Shown: in pieces, positions 1 through 8,156 of the stretch
Layout: the number at the start of each line of letters is the position of its first letter
How positions within the stretch are numbered: position 1 is the first letter of the stretch
The notes under the pieces: generated by a model
Seen by the model: the letters and a program-made list of their open reading frames with translations, nothing else
What the model was told of the DNA's origin: nothing
Database searches by the model: none
Source of the DNA: Psychrobacillus sp042885655
GTDB taxonomy: Bacteria; Bacillota; Bacilli; Bacillales_A; Planococcaceae
Direction: 5' to 3'
Length of the DNA: 64,000 nt
NCBI RefSeq assembly: GCF_042885655.1
Contig: NZ_JBHVRO010000003.1
Span: forward strand, 124,001 to 188,000
Position numbers and translations under genes: made by a program

Positions 1-295
1 GGTTGACAAAATGGGCTCCTAAGCCTGCTTTTTCTAATTGTTCTGGTGTAGCATCTTTCGTTAACTTATAAATCATAGTTGCCAACATTTCTAAGTGTGA
101 AAATTCTTCTGTCGATATATCTGTTAGAAGGCCAATTACTTTATCAGGAACAGTATAGCGTTGATTCATATATCGTAGAGCAGCAGCAAGTTCTCCGTCC
201 GCACCACCGTATTGTTCCATAATGTATCTTGCTAGCATAGGATTACAGGTGGTAACCTCTACCGGGTAGAGCAGTTTTTTTTCATAAACCCACAT
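1..295 (-). CDS. cotJC: CotJC, manganese-catalase-like spore coat protein (3' part outside window)
   Basis: The N-terminal 98 residues are visible; the gene runs off the left edge. The protein starts MWVYEKKLLYPVEV, followed by a ferritin-like helix with GELAAALRY (Glu35) and then EEFSHLEM (Glu64, His67), the di-manganese ligands of the manganese catalase family. In Bacillus CotJC is a spore inner-coat protein made in the mother cell and thought to remove peroxide. It is the last gene of cotJA-cotJB-cotJC, 15 bases after cotJB, with AGAAAGG upstream of its ATG. Family and operon assignment are firm; catalase activity is inferred from the ligands. Confidence 0.93.
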   Translation of the reverse strand, partial: MWVYEKKLLYPVEVTTCNPMLARYIMEQYGGADGELAAALRYMNQRYTVPDKVIGLLTDISTEEFSHLEMLATMIYKLTKDATPEQLEKAGLGAHFVN

Positions 296-310
296 TACCT
301 TTCTCCTTTC

Positions 311-577
311 TCATAGTTGCCATGGCCATGGTGTTTGATTCCAGCGCCAGCCTACATCAATTGCTTGTCTGGAAGGGGCAGACATTAATGATAAAGGTCC
401 AAATTTACTTTCATAATGTTTGCGTACCCTTGCCGCCTCTTTTATTGCTTCTCTCCATTGTTCTAAAGCGTCTAAATCATCTTGGTGAGTATCTGTGTAT
501 AAAGTTAACTCAACTACTACAAAGTCCATTTGTTGTACTTTTTTTAACAAGTCTAGTCTTTCTTCAAATTCATTCAT
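311..577 (-). CDS. cotJB: CotJB spore coat protein
   Basis: The protein has 88 residues and starts MNEFEERLDLLKKVQQMDF, the characteristic start of CotJB. It ends in a Trp/Pro-rich tail (GWRWNQTPWPWQL). CotJB is a small soluble protein encoded with CotJA and CotJC and needed for normal assembly of this coat sub-layer; it has no known catalytic role. A longer frame runs upstream, but family length and the GAGAGGAAGGAATTTC ribosome site favour this ATG. It overlaps the end of cotJA by 4 bases (ATGA type), so translation is probably coupled. Confidence 0.92.
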   Translation of the reverse strand: MNEFEERLDLLKKVQQMDFVVVELTLYTDTHQDDLDALEQWREAIKEAARVRKHYESKFGPLSLMSAPSRQAIDVGWRWNQTPWPWQL

Positions 578-792
578 GAAATTCCTTCCTCTCGCGAAAA
601 TCCATCCACAAATTGTGGCCAAAGAGAACCTTGCCATAGTGCTTCTTCTGGAGAATTTTGCGGTAGACCAGGAGTTTGAAAATTCGTAAAGAGTTGAGGT
701 GGTAAAACAAAATGCTTAACTAAAATAGGGGGGCAAGGGTCTAATGGTGACACAAAAGGGTAATAACTTCCTCGATATAATGATGGCTCCAA
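574..792 (-). CDS. cotJA: CotJA spore coat protein
   Basis: A 72-residue proline-rich protein containing PFVSPLDPCPPI and RVxxxPPQLF-like text (VLPPQLFTNFQTPGLPQNSPEEALWQGTLWP-type tail) typical of CotJA. It is the first gene of the cotJ operon. The start is TTG, preceded by GAAGGAGTG at a usable distance. In B. subtilis this operon is transcribed in the mother cell by sigma-E; no clear sigma-E promoter could be assigned by eye in the 180 bases upstream. The product is a structural coat component with no enzymatic motif. Confidence 0.9.
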   Translation of the reverse strand: MEPSLYRGSYYPFVSPLDPCPPILVKHFVLPPQLFTNFQTPGLPQNSPEEALWQGSLWPQFVDGFSREEGIS

Positions 793-1014
793 ATGAAATC
801 ACTCCTTCAGACTATCCTATGAAGGATGGGCACAAATGAGACTAAGTGGACAACCTGTTTAAGTAATTAAGGATTGATATAAATCAAAATAAAAAAATGT
901 TAGCGGATAAATAAAACCAAATACAATTCCAAATGTATAATGCAATCGCCTATCCCATTCACAAATTTATAGGTGAATGCATATATTTTTAGAGGGGGAA
1001 AAGGAGGGGTTTTA

Positions 1015-1767
1015 CTGGAAAAAACATTTCAGGAATCCGCATTGTATGAACTTCATTTTTGGTTGCAAGTGTTAGGAGATCATGGAAGATTTATTCATGA
1101 TTCATTAGCTCCTAATGAAACGGAAAAAATTGAAGCTGCAAATTCTTTTACTAATCTCTTTGATCAATTATTAATGACCTCAAAACAGCCATTAAATACA
1201 GATGAACTTATTTTGTTAGTCAAGCAGGCAAAATTAGCGAGTGAAGAAATCCGTGTGTTTAAGTTGTATCTCATAAAAGATCATTTAATTGGGGATATTA
1301 AAATATCCTTATCGCCATCCTTTATCAATCATATGGTGAACGAAGTGGAAGAGGCTATCCGTGTATTTACCTACTTAGAACAAGGTCAGGAAGTTCCAAT
1401 AATACATCCTTTACATCATGATTTGCTTTGGCTGCTTGATGCGGCGGGTCATGCGGTTGCTATTGATGCAAATTTAGACATAGTAGAAAGAAAACTGAAA
1501 GACCAAGGACAGCAATTTATGAAAGACTGGGAAGATTTCTATTTAAAAGCAGTTGAACTAGCAGGTTTTTTACGTGCGAATGTAGAGAGATTTCCAGCAT
1601 TAGATAAATTCCATAATGATATTGAATTGGAAATGACGATTTTTAAAGTGTTCTTAAAGGAATTGGAAGAAATGAGAATTAAAAAAGAAGCATTAGGGAC
1701 CTTTACCCCTCTAATGGCAGATCATATGGCTAGAGAGGAAACGTATTATTTACAAAAGATAAAGTAA
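1015..1767 (+). CDS. DUF2935 domain protein (helical, metal-binding-like), probable CTG start
   Basis: About 250 residues, two related helical halves. The first begins EKTFQESALYELHFWLQVLG-D-HGRFI, the second has HPLHHDLLWLLDAAGHA; these repeated helices with His/Glu residues mark DUF2935, a ferritin-like family of unknown function common in Bacillales. The frame is open from a GTG at 973, but that GTG has no ribosome site. AAGGAGGGG at 1001-1009 sits 7 bases before CTG 1015, exactly where family homologues begin (M-E-K-x-FQESA). CTG is therefore the likely start, which is rare. It is a monocistron with a terminator at 1801. The domain is sure; function unknown. Confidence 0.82.
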   Translation: MEKTFQESALYELHFWLQVLGDHGRFIHDSLAPNETEKIEAANSFTNLFDQLLMTSKQPLNTDELILLVKQAKLASEEIRVFKLYLIKDHLIGDIKISLSPSFINHMVNEVEEAIRVFTYLEQGQEVPIIHPLHHDLLWLLDAAGHAVAIDANLDIVERKLKDQGQQFMKDWEDFYLKAVELAGFLRANVERFPALDKFHNDIELEMTIFKVFLKELEEMRIKKEALGTFTPLMADHMAREETYYLQKIK

Positions 1768-1800
1768 AATCCGTTAATAAAAACTATTTGAAATTTAAGA

Positions 1801-1840
1801 ATGCCAAGGTGAATTTTTGTTCATCTTGGCATTTTTTCTT
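1801..1840 (+). terminator. Rho-independent terminator after DUF2935 gene
   Basis: ATGCCAAGGTGAA and TTCATCTTGGCAT pair as an imperfect 13-bp stem with a short loop, followed by TTTTTTCTT. Confidence 0.85.
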
Positions 1841-1884
1841 GTTAGGTACTACTCACTTAATAGATTGTAGTGAAAGGATGAGTG

Positions 1885-1940
1885 AGACAGATGGGCCATC
1901 ACAACGAACGCGTCCACCTAAAACGGAAATCCGAGGTATT
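1885..1940. repeat. Fragment of dispersed GC-rich intergenic repeat
   Basis: The stretch GAACGCGTCCACCTAAAACG-GAAATCC matches the tail of the GC-rich repeat seen more fully near 6.9, 20.9 and 31.4 kb (GCGGAAAGCGTCC...GCGGAAAT type). It lies between a terminator and a thiolase remnant in about 390 bases that hold no intact gene. Confidence 0.45.
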
Positions 1941-1974
1941 ATTTAATTCTTTAAAGTACTATCAACATTAGTTA

Positions 1975-2143
1975 GAGAGGGGGAGCAATTGCACTTGGTC
2001 ATCCACTGGGGTGGGTGCAACCGGAACGAAATTATTTGTTACGTTGATGAATAGACTAGAACATATAGGTGGTCGATATGGATTGCTTGCTATATGTGAA
2101 GGAATGGGAATGGCGAACACTACTATAATTGAACGAATAGAAT
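1975..2143 (+). pseudogene. Thiolase (acetyl-CoA acyltransferase) C-terminal remnant, frameshifted
   Basis: Translation gives GGAIALGHPLG, the conserved thiolase active-site text holding the catalytic His. After a short frame change near 2010 the reading continues GATGTKLFVTLMNRLEH-IGGRYGLLAICEGMGMA and ends NTTIIERIE-stop, the normal thiolase C-terminus including the second active-site Cys (AICEGMG). Only about 55 codons remain of roughly 390, and the frame is broken, so this is a deletion remnant. It ends 14 bases before an acyl-CoA dehydrogenase, suggesting that a beta-oxidation operon lost its thiolase here. Confidence 0.85.
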
Positions 2144-2157
2144 AGGAGTGATAGACA

Positions 2158-3306
2158 TTGGGAAGGTATAGATTTGAAACAGATGAGCATGAGATGTTTC
2201 GAGATTCGCTTCAGAAATTTCTTCAAAAAGAAGCAGTACCTTATTATCATACATGGGAAAAAGAAAGAATCATTCCTATTTCTTTTTGGAAGAAGCTTGC
2301 GGAGATGGGATTCCTTTGTCCTCAAGTAGAAGAGAAATATGGCGGTTTGGGTTTAGATTTTAGTTTCAATGTGATCATTTCTGAGGAATTAGAAAGAGTA
2401 GGAACTAGTTTAGTTGGAGTAAGCTTGCACAATGATATTGTTGTACCGTATATTGAATCGTTTTGCTCAAAAGAACAGAAGCAAAGGTGGCTCCCAAGTT
2501 GTGTGACTGGCGATATCATTACAGCAATTGCCATGACAGAACCAGGTACCGGTTCTGATTTAGCCAATATTAAAGCGTCCGCTATCCGCGATGGTGATTA
2601 TTATGTGTTGAATGGCCAAAAGACATTCATTACAAATGGTATTAATGGAAATCTATTTCTCGTTGTCGTAAAAACGGATTCGAGTATAGAACCAAAGCAT
2701 AAAGGAATTAGTTTAATAATGGTAGAGGAAGGTACACCCGGTTTCACAAAGGGAAGAAAGCTTGCCAAAGTTGGACTCCATGCACAAGACACAGCAGAAT
2801 TGTATTTTGAAAATTGTCGTGTTCCTGTCTTAAATTTAATAGGCGTAGAGGGCCATGGATTCGGCTATTTAATGGAAAAGCTGCAACAAGAAAGACTAGT
2901 TGTTGCCCTTGCAGCGCAAATTGCATCGGAGGATATGCTTGAAACAACAATAGAATATGTAAAATCGCGTAAAGCTTTTGGGAAGTCCATATCAACTTTT
3001 CAAAATACACAATTTAAAATAGCGGAAATGGCGACAAAAGTAGAGCTTGGAAAATCATTTCTTGAGTCACTTATTGAAGACCATCTTAATGGGAAAGATG
3101 TTGTCACGAAAGTGTCGATGGCAAAATATTGGCTGACAGAAACTGCTCGTGAAGTTTCCATAGAGTGTATGCAATTACATGGTGGATACGGTTATATGGA
3201 AGAGTACAAAATCGCCAGGAGATATAGAGATATTCCCGTCGCATCCATATACGCTGGAACAAATGAAATTATGAAAGTAATTATTGCGAAGAACTTAGGA
3301 TTATAA
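2158..3306 (+). CDS. Acyl-CoA dehydrogenase (long-chain/isovaleryl type)
   Basis: A 382-residue flavoprotein with the three ACAD regions: helical N-terminus, central beta domain (AMTEPGTGSDLANI, the FAD/substrate loop), and C-terminal helical domain ending YAGTNEIMKVIIAKNLGL. The usual catalytic Glu of medium-chain enzymes (YEGT) is Ala here. As in long-chain and isovaleryl enzymes, a Glu in the helix before YVKSRKAFGK (the ASEDMLE segment) is the likely base. It would oxidise acyl-CoA to 2-enoyl-CoA using FAD. The start is TTG with AGGAGTGAT upstream. It lies directly behind the thiolase remnant. Family firm, substrate uncertain. Confidence 0.9.
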   Translation: MGRYRFETDEHEMFRDSLQKFLQKEAVPYYHTWEKERIIPISFWKKLAEMGFLCPQVEEKYGGLGLDFSFNVIISEELERVGTSLVGVSLHNDIVVPYIESFCSKEQKQRWLPSCVTGDIITAIAMTEPGTGSDLANIKASAIRDGDYYVLNGQKTFITNGINGNLFLVVVKTDSSIEPKHKGISLIMVEEGTPGFTKGRKLAKVGLHAQDTAELYFENCRVPVLNLIGVEGHGFGYLMEKLQQERLVVALAAQIASEDMLETTIEYVKSRKAFGKSISTFQNTQFKIAEMATKVELGKSFLESLIEDHLNGKDVVTKVSMAKYWLTETAREVSIECMQLHGGYGYMEEYKIARRYRDIPVASIYAGTNEIMKVIIAKNLGL

Positions 3307-3609
3307 ATAAAATTGATGAATATGGCCTCTTTTCGTTGTCTAATTGACAAAGAGAAGAGGTCTTTTACTATTATTTGTGTAGCATATTACGTTGCAATAA
3401 AAGTAAAGGAGAGGGTAACATAATTGGTTGCGATCCATCATTTAACAACTTTTAATGTACAATAATTCCAATCCTATTCACAACTTCTCATAAAAACAGA
3501 CTCATTCCTCAATATCACCCGCAATACATGACGGATTTTAACCAACTTATCTTCTCCTGTTAATAAATTTCCTTCCTTCATAAAAGAGGTTGCTAGGTAA
3601 GTCAATTCG
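3307..3609. other. Intergenic space between convergent genes: terminator and a lone 21-nt-array core
   Basis: A hairpin at 3324-3362 (GGCCTCTTTTCGTTGTC paired with GACAAAGAGAAGAGGTC, then TTTTAC) ends the acyl-CoA dehydrogenase. At 3422-3432 there is a single AATTGGTTGCG, identical to the core of the phased arrays found further right. Nothing else is recognisable. Confidence 0.5.
3324..3367 (+). terminator. Terminator after acyl-CoA dehydrogenase
   Basis: Near-complementary 17-base arms around a TAATT loop, followed by a short T-rich tract (CTTTTAC). The weak U-tail lowers confidence. Confidence 0.65.
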
Positions 3610-4791
3610 TTAAGTTATCACTTTCTCTTTTTCTGCTATAGTGAATGCTTGCTCGAAGTCTGCAATCAAATCATCTACATTCTCTAATCCGACGGAAAAT
3701 CGGAGTAGTCCATCGGTAATTCCTCGTTTTTCACGTTCTTCTTTCGGCATAGCCGCATGTGACATTTGGGCAGGGTGAGATAGAATGGATTCAACACCAC
3801 CAAGACTTACAGCAAAAACAGGAATTTTTACGTTTTCTACAAATACTTTGGCAACTGTCCGATTAGGTAATCGGAATGAAAGAACAGCTCCTGGGTTGCT
3901 CGCTTGCTTCACATGAATATCGTAACCAGGATGTGTAGATAAACCGGGATAAAAAACTTCTTCTACTAAGGAGTGTTGCATTAAATAGGTAGCGATTTTC
4001 TGTGCAGATTCTGAGGATTTTTCAAATCGTACACCTAAAGTTTTAATTCCTTGAATTAAAGAAAAAGAATCTTGAGCACCTAAAACTGCTCCGAACGAGT
4101 TTTGAATGAAGGCTAATCGTTTTCCCAGTTCTTCATCTTTCGTTACAGCAAGCCCTGCGATAATATCACTATGACCTGATAAAAACTTGGTAGCACTATG
4201 TAGGACTACATCTACACCAAGATCGAGCGGACGTTGATAAAGTGGAGTCATAAAAGTATTGTCCAAAAAAGTAAGACAATCATTCCTTTTAGCAAGCGCT
4301 ACAATGCTGGCAATATCTGTGATTCCAAGACAGGGATTCGATGGTGTTTCAATATATAATAATTTTGTATTTGAACGAATAGCATTTGTAACGGATTTTA
4401 CATCTGTAAAATCTGCAAAAGTATGTTCAATTCCAAAACGAGGCAATACTTCCGTTACAAATCGAAAAGTTCCACCATATACATCTTCTGTAATGACAAT
4501 ATGATCACCTGAAGAGAGAAGCATGAATGCAGAAGAAATTGCTGCAATTCCGGAAGCAAATGCAAATCCGCGAGTTCCGCCTTCTAACTCTGCAATAGTT
4601 CGTTCTAAAGCATCTCTTGTTGGATTACTGGAACGGCTATAATCATATGGCCCAAATTCATCAAAATTTCCTTGGTGGAAAGTGGAAGACAAATAAATAG
4701 GAACATTGACTGCACCAATTTTTCTCTCTGACCAACCTCTTGTAGAAGTCGTTATTAAACTAGTTTCTAACTGTTCGTTTGGGTAGGTCAT
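3610..4791 (-). CDS. metC: Cystathionine beta-lyase MetC (PLP enzyme)
   Basis: A 393-residue Cys/Met-metabolism PLP enzyme. Visible are YSRSSNPTR near the N-terminus, SGIAAIS, the PLP-lysine region HSATKFLSGHSD (Lys of SATK binds PLP), and the C-terminal SLGGVESILSHPAQMSH and LLRFSVGLE. It cleaves cystathionine to homocysteine, pyruvate and ammonia in the cytoplasm. Size (B. subtilis MetC about 390) and order behind a MetI homologue support the call. Its ATG overlaps the metI stop by one base (TAATG), so translation is coupled and both genes share the upstream S-box. A related gamma-lyase activity cannot be excluded by reading alone. Confidence 0.88.
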   Translation of the reverse strand: MTYPNEQLETSLITTSTRGWSERKIGAVNVPIYLSSTFHQGNFDEFGPYDYSRSSNPTRDALERTIAELEGGTRGFAFASGIAAISSAFMLLSSGDHIVITEDVYGGTFRFVTEVLPRFGIEHTFADFTDVKSVTNAIRSNTKLLYIETPSNPCLGITDIASIVALAKRNDCLTFLDNTFMTPLYQRPLDLGVDVVLHSATKFLSGHSDIIAGLAVTKDEELGKRLAFIQNSFGAVLGAQDSFSLIQGIKTLGVRFEKSSESAQKIATYLMQHSLVEEVFYPGLSTHPGYDIHVKQASNPGAVLSFRLPNRTVAKVFVENVKIPVFAVSLGGVESILSHPAQMSHAAMPKEEREKRGITDGLLRFSVGLENVDDLIADFEQAFTIAEKEKVIT

Positions 4792-5909
4792 TATTCACTC
4801 ACATCACTTTCTAGTTCATTAAATACTTGTCTCAAGTCTGCGATTAAGTCCTCTACTTCTTCAACACCAACTGAGAAACGTAAAAGGCTATTATCTACAC
4901 CACGGGCATTGCGCTCTTCTTCCGGTATATCTGCATGCGTTTGAGTAGCGGGATATGTAATGAAACTTTCCACTCCACCAAGACTTTCTGCGAAAACAAT
5001 TAATTGAAGTTTTTCAAGGAAAGGACCTACCCACTCGCTTTTTTGTAAGCGGAAAGAAAGCATTCCGCCTTTTCCAGGATAGAGTACATTCTTTACTGCA
5101 GATTCGTTTTGCAAAAATTCTACTATCTTTTTCGCATTTACATCATGCTGGTTCATTCGTAAATGAAGTGTCTTTAATCCTCTGATTAGTAGCCATGAAT
5201 CGAATGGGGAAAGCACTGCGCCAGATGCATTATGATTTGCATGTAATTTTTCACTTAATTCTGTCCCTTTTGCTACAACAAGACCAGCAAGCACGTCATT
5301 ATGACCTCCAATATATTTGGTTCCACTATGAATGACAATATGTGCACCAAGCTCAATAGGGCGTTGTAAGTAAGGAGTTAAAAATGTATTGTCCACAATT
5401 AATAGTAATTGATGCTCTTTAGCTAATTCCGCATATTTCTGAATATCGATCTCCTGCATTAAAGGATTTGTCGGTGTTTCAATAAAGATTGCTTTTGTGT
5501 TCTCGGTAATAAGTGATTTTACTTCATCTACGGATGAAAACTTTGCATATGTAGTATGAATATTGTAAGAATCTGAGTACTGATTAAATAGTCGGTACGT
5601 TCCCCCGTAAAGGTCTTCTGGAGCAATCAATTCGTCACCAGAACGGAAAAGAGATAGTACTAATTGAATTGCAGCCATACCCGAGCTACAGGCAAAACCT
5701 GCATCTCCACTTTCTAATTTAGCGATACCTTCTTCTAAAATAGCGCGAGTAGGATTTTTAGTACGTGTATAATCAAATCCTGTCGACTGGCCAAGACCAC
5801 CATGGATGTAAGCAGTTGACAAGTATATTGGCGGATTAACAGCACCTGTTATCAAATCACTGTGGTTCCCTAATTGAGCTAGTTGGGTTTCTAAACTATT
5901 TTTTGACAT
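4791..5909 (-). CDS. metI: Cystathionine gamma-synthase / O-acetylhomoserine thiolyase MetI
   Basis: 372 residues, the same length as B. subtilis MetI (about 373). PLP-enzyme signatures include YTRTKNPTR, CSSGMAAIQ, the PLP-lysine stretch HSGTKYIGGHNDV, and SLGGVESFITYPATQTH. It joins O-acetylhomoserine with cysteine to give cystathionine, or with sulfide to give homocysteine, the step before MetC. It is the first gene of the metI-metC operon; the leader contains a SAM-I riboswitch and terminator, so the operon is off when S-adenosylmethionine is plentiful. An ATG start with AAGAGGATGAATAT upstream fits. Confidence 0.92.
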   Translation of the reverse strand: MSKNSLETQLAQLGNHSDLITGAVNPPIYLSTAYIHGGLGQSTGFDYTRTKNPTRAILEEGIAKLESGDAGFACSSGMAAIQLVLSLFRSGDELIAPEDLYGGTYRLFNQYSDSYNIHTTYAKFSSVDEVKSLITENTKAIFIETPTNPLMQEIDIQKYAELAKEHQLLLIVDNTFLTPYLQRPIELGAHIVIHSGTKYIGGHNDVLAGLVVAKGTELSEKLHANHNASGAVLSPFDSWLLIRGLKTLHLRMNQHDVNAKKIVEFLQNESAVKNVLYPGKGGMLSFRLQKSEWVGPFLEKLQLIVFAESLGGVESFITYPATQTHADIPEEERNARGVDNSLLRFSVGVEEVEDLIADLRQVFNELESDVSE

Positions 5910-6010
5910 ATAATATTCATCCTCTTCAATTAAAATAAGAAATACGTAGGCCTCTTGGTGGCCCTTTTAAGCTTCACGCAGGAGTAAAGGAGCTGATATT
6001 TCTCCAAATA

Positions 6011-6043
6011 AAAAGAGGATTCTCTAATAAGAAGAGAATCCTC
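6011..6043 (-). terminator. S-box-controlled terminator in the metI leader
   Basis: GAGGATTCTCT and AGAGAATCCTC form an 11-bp stem around a 7-base loop, followed on the minus strand by TTTTTATTT. It lies about 100 bases before metI and just behind the SAM aptamer, in the position of a riboswitch expression platform. Confidence 0.92.
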
Positions 6044-6063
6044 AAAAAAATACTGAAGTTAGT

Positions 6064-6170
6064 CTTCTTATCTTCAAGACGATGTCCGTCTATTGGAATT
6101 AGCACCACACCATTATTGGCTGGTTGCTGAGACATCTTCGGGCCAATCCCTCCGTCTCTCTTGATAAGAA
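6064..6170 (-). ncRNA. SAM-I (S-box) riboswitch aptamer
   Basis: Read on the minus strand: P1 TTCTTATC...GATAAGAA, then AAGAGAGACGGAGGGATTGG-CCC, a GATGTCTCAGCAACC segment, AATGGTG-TGGTGCTAATTCC, and closing CTTGAAGATAAG. These are the conserved S-box blocks. When SAM binds, P1 is stabilised and the downstream terminator forms. Position ahead of metI-metC is the classical arrangement in Bacillus. Confidence 0.96.
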
Positions 6171-6296
6171 ATAAAATATTAAATTTTCTAAATGTTAAAT
6201 TTAAAATAGTTTATCATGGGATGGATAATAATACAAGGAGATGAAGTAATAAATAGTCAAGGCAGATGGTTGTCCTTTAGTAAGGCTTGAAATGTA

Positions 6297-6332
6297 AAAA
6301 AGGCATGTGCGGTAAATGCGCCGAACATGCCG
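6297..6332 (-). terminator. Terminator of the small membrane protein gene
   Basis: GGCATGT and ACATGCC pair on the minus strand, followed by TTTTTT. It lies 24 bases beyond the stop codon. Confidence 0.75.
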
Positions 6333-6355
6333 CAGATTTATTAGTCAACATGTAG

Positions 6356-6553
6356 CTATTGGAGCATCGGAAGGAAGAATGCAATTGCTCCAAGTACTAT
6401 AGAAATCCAAGCTAGGAATTTTTGTGGGGAAGTTAAACCAACTAATCCCAAGACTACCGCACCACCACCAAGTATCATAGGATAATAAAAGAACCCCACA
6501 ACTGCTAATACAATCCCAATCCAGCCAATCCACATACCTAAAGAAGCTTTCAT
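6356..6553 (-). CDS. Small two-helix membrane protein, unknown function
   Basis: 65 residues starting MKASLGMWIGWIGIVLAVVG and ending WISIVLGAIAFFLPMLQ. Two hydrophobic segments (about residues 6-40 and 48-63) are separated by a short polar turn, LTSPQKF; the first stretch is Gly-rich (ILGGGAVVLGLVGL). A longer upstream frame exists, but the strong AAAGGAGGTG site 7 bases before this ATG fixes the start. It has its own terminator. The arrangement resembles DUF4190-like small membrane proteins of Bacillales, but I do not recognise a specific family. It is probably an integral membrane protein. Confidence 0.72.
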   Translation of the reverse strand: MKASLGMWIGWIGIVLAVVGFFYYPMILGGGAVVLGLVGLTSPQKFLAWISIVLGAIAFFLPMLQ

Positions 6554-6679
6554 TGCTAACACCTCCTTTCCCATACTTAAGAACAATATTTTCATAGAAA
6601 AATGTTCTTCCACTAGTATATGAAGAGGAGGTCGATTCTTTATAAACAATTTGCGGAATAAAGTAGAATAAAAGAGTTT

Positions 6680-7160
6680 TTTACAGAAAGTATATAAATT
6701 TTTAATTTTATGGCCATGAACAACTGGTTCCTTTGCGGAGCAGGCAAGATATGGGCAGATAACCAAAGTTAAAGGGGAGATAGTGACTGCTTAGGGGTAC
6801 AGCGAAAGTTAAAGGGCATATAACATCAGGATATGGGCAGATATTTTTTGGTGGCAATATCATGCCGTAGAAGCTCCATGTCATCTATCTTACTAAGCAA
6901 TGATAAATCGTTCCATACATACTAGTTGATTGGAGGGGATGTGGCGACTTCATCGGGATTAGCAGATGTTTTCTGCGCCGAAAGCGAAGCGGCAGGTGCA
7001 TGAGCAGATGGCTCCGCATTAACGCAAGAAAGGGAAGGAAGGCTAAAGACGCCTCTTCCCTGGGGCAACGCATTCATGACCAACATCCTGTTGGCCTAGG
7101 AGAATGAAGCCATGTCCGCGAAAAGCTCCGCCAAAGCGGAAAGCCCGGTTATTCTTAAGA
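6680..7160. repeat. Decayed dispersed GC-rich intergenic repeat
   Basis: About 420 bases with no gene. From 6926 the text TTGATTGGAGGGGATGTGGC-GACTTCATCGGGATTAGC, later GCGCCGAAAGCGAAGCGG and near 7140 GCCAAAGCGGAAAGCCC, is a degraded version of a GC-rich repeat also seen inverted at 31.32-31.45 kb (GTCGCCACCTTCCGCTCC-AATCAAC) and at 20.83-20.99 kb. The segment from 6688 (TTTATGGCCATGAACAACTGG) resembles the TTTTATGCCATGRACAGGTT head found at 14.43 and 20.81 kb. Base composition is clearly more GC-rich than the flanks. Confidence 0.6.
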
Positions 7161-7190
7161 AGTAAATAAAGAATGGCTCATAATAACTAT

Positions 7191-7988
7191 TTATTTTCCT
7201 CCTAAAAGATCAAATATTCCACCAGCGATACTTCCTTCATCCTTTGAGCCTCGACCTAGTGTTTGCGGAGCAGCTGCAAAAACACGGCTCGCTAAACGGC
7301 TAAATGGTAACGATTGAATCCATACAGTACCTGGTCCACGAAGAGTAGCGAAAAACAAACCTTCTCCTCCAAAAAGAGCAGTTTTCACTCCTTTAACCAT
7401 TTCGATATTATAATCTACGTCAGAAGTCATCGCTACTAAACAACCAGTGTCTACCCTTAAAACCTCACCAGGCTGAAGTTCTTTTTTATGAATCGTTCCT
7501 CCCGCATGAATAAAAGCAAGACCGTCTCCTTCAAGCTTTTGCATGATGAATCCTTCTCCACCAAAAAAACCAGTTCCTAACTTACGTTGAAATTCGATTC
7601 CAACAGAAACACCCTTCGCTGCAGCTAAAAAAGCTTCTTTTTGACAAATAATTTTACCGCGATATTCACTTAAATCTATAGGAATTATTTTTCCGGGATA
7701 TGGAGAGGCAAAGTAAGCATGTTTTTTTCCATTACCTGCATTCGTAAATGTAGTCATAAATAAACTTTCGCCTGTTAACATACGTTTGCCTGCCCCTATT
7801 AATTTGCCCATTATTCCATTATCAAATGAACTTGAGCCGTCACCAAAAATGGTTTCCATAGTAATGTCATCTTCCATCATCATTAAGCTACCTGCTTCAG
7901 CAACTACAGTTTCTCCTGGGTCTAATTCAATCTCTACAAACTGCATATCATCTCCATATAATTTGAAATCAATTTCATGATTATTCAT
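7191..7988 (-). CDS. TIGR00266/AIM24 family protein
   Basis: A 265-residue protein of the TIGR00266 (AIM24-like) family: a beta-rich fold built of repeated units, with VEIELDPGETVVAEAGSLMM near the N-terminus, a Gly-rich centre (GTGFFGGEGFIMQKLEGDG) and FGGEGLFFATLRGPGTVWIQ, ending in a Gly-rich tail IAGGIFDLLGGK. The biochemical role is unknown in bacteria; yeast Aim24 is a mitochondrial inner-membrane organising factor. There is no signal peptide, so it is probably cytoplasmic. ATG with AGGGAGGAAAATATAC upstream. Monocistronic between a repeat region and the divergent lysine operon. Confidence 0.88.
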   Translation of the reverse strand: MNNHEIDFKLYGDDMQFVEIELDPGETVVAEAGSLMMMEDDITMETIFGDGSSSFDNGIMGKLIGAGKRMLTGESLFMTTFTNAGNGKKHAYFASPYPGKIIPIDLSEYRGKIICQKEAFLAAAKGVSVGIEFQRKLGTGFFGGEGFIMQKLEGDGLAFIHAGGTIHKKELQPGEVLRVDTGCLVAMTSDVDYNIEMVKGVKTALFGGEGLFFATLRGPGTVWIQSLPFSRLASRVFAAAPQTLGRGSKDEGSIAGGIFDLLGGK

Positions 7989-8117
7989 GTATATTTTCCT
8001 CCCTAATTAATATTTATTTAATAATACGAGAAAAGTAATAAAAAGTTTCAAGTTGAAAATTCATATTTTTCAATTTTTTTGAAGGAATTTATCAAATAAA
8101 TAGAGAATGTATTTAAA

Positions 8118-8132
8118 ATGGAAACGTTTTCA
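8118..8132 (+). promoter_or_regulatory. CcpA catabolite-responsive element (cre)
   Basis: ATGGAAACGTTTTCA fits the cre consensus WTGNAANCGNWNNCW at every position and is nearly palindromic. It lies 25 bases before the aldehyde dehydrogenase start, downstream of any plausible promoter, so CcpA binding would act as a roadblock or repressor. It implies glucose repression of lysine degradation. Confidence 0.85.
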
Positions 8133-8156
8133 CCTATATAGAAAAGAGGTAGGGAA

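Noticed and set aside
1890..1960. N-terminal or middle part of the thiolase remnant
   Set aside because: The text GCGTCCACCTAAAACGGAAAT fits the tail of the GC-rich repeat better than any thiolase block.
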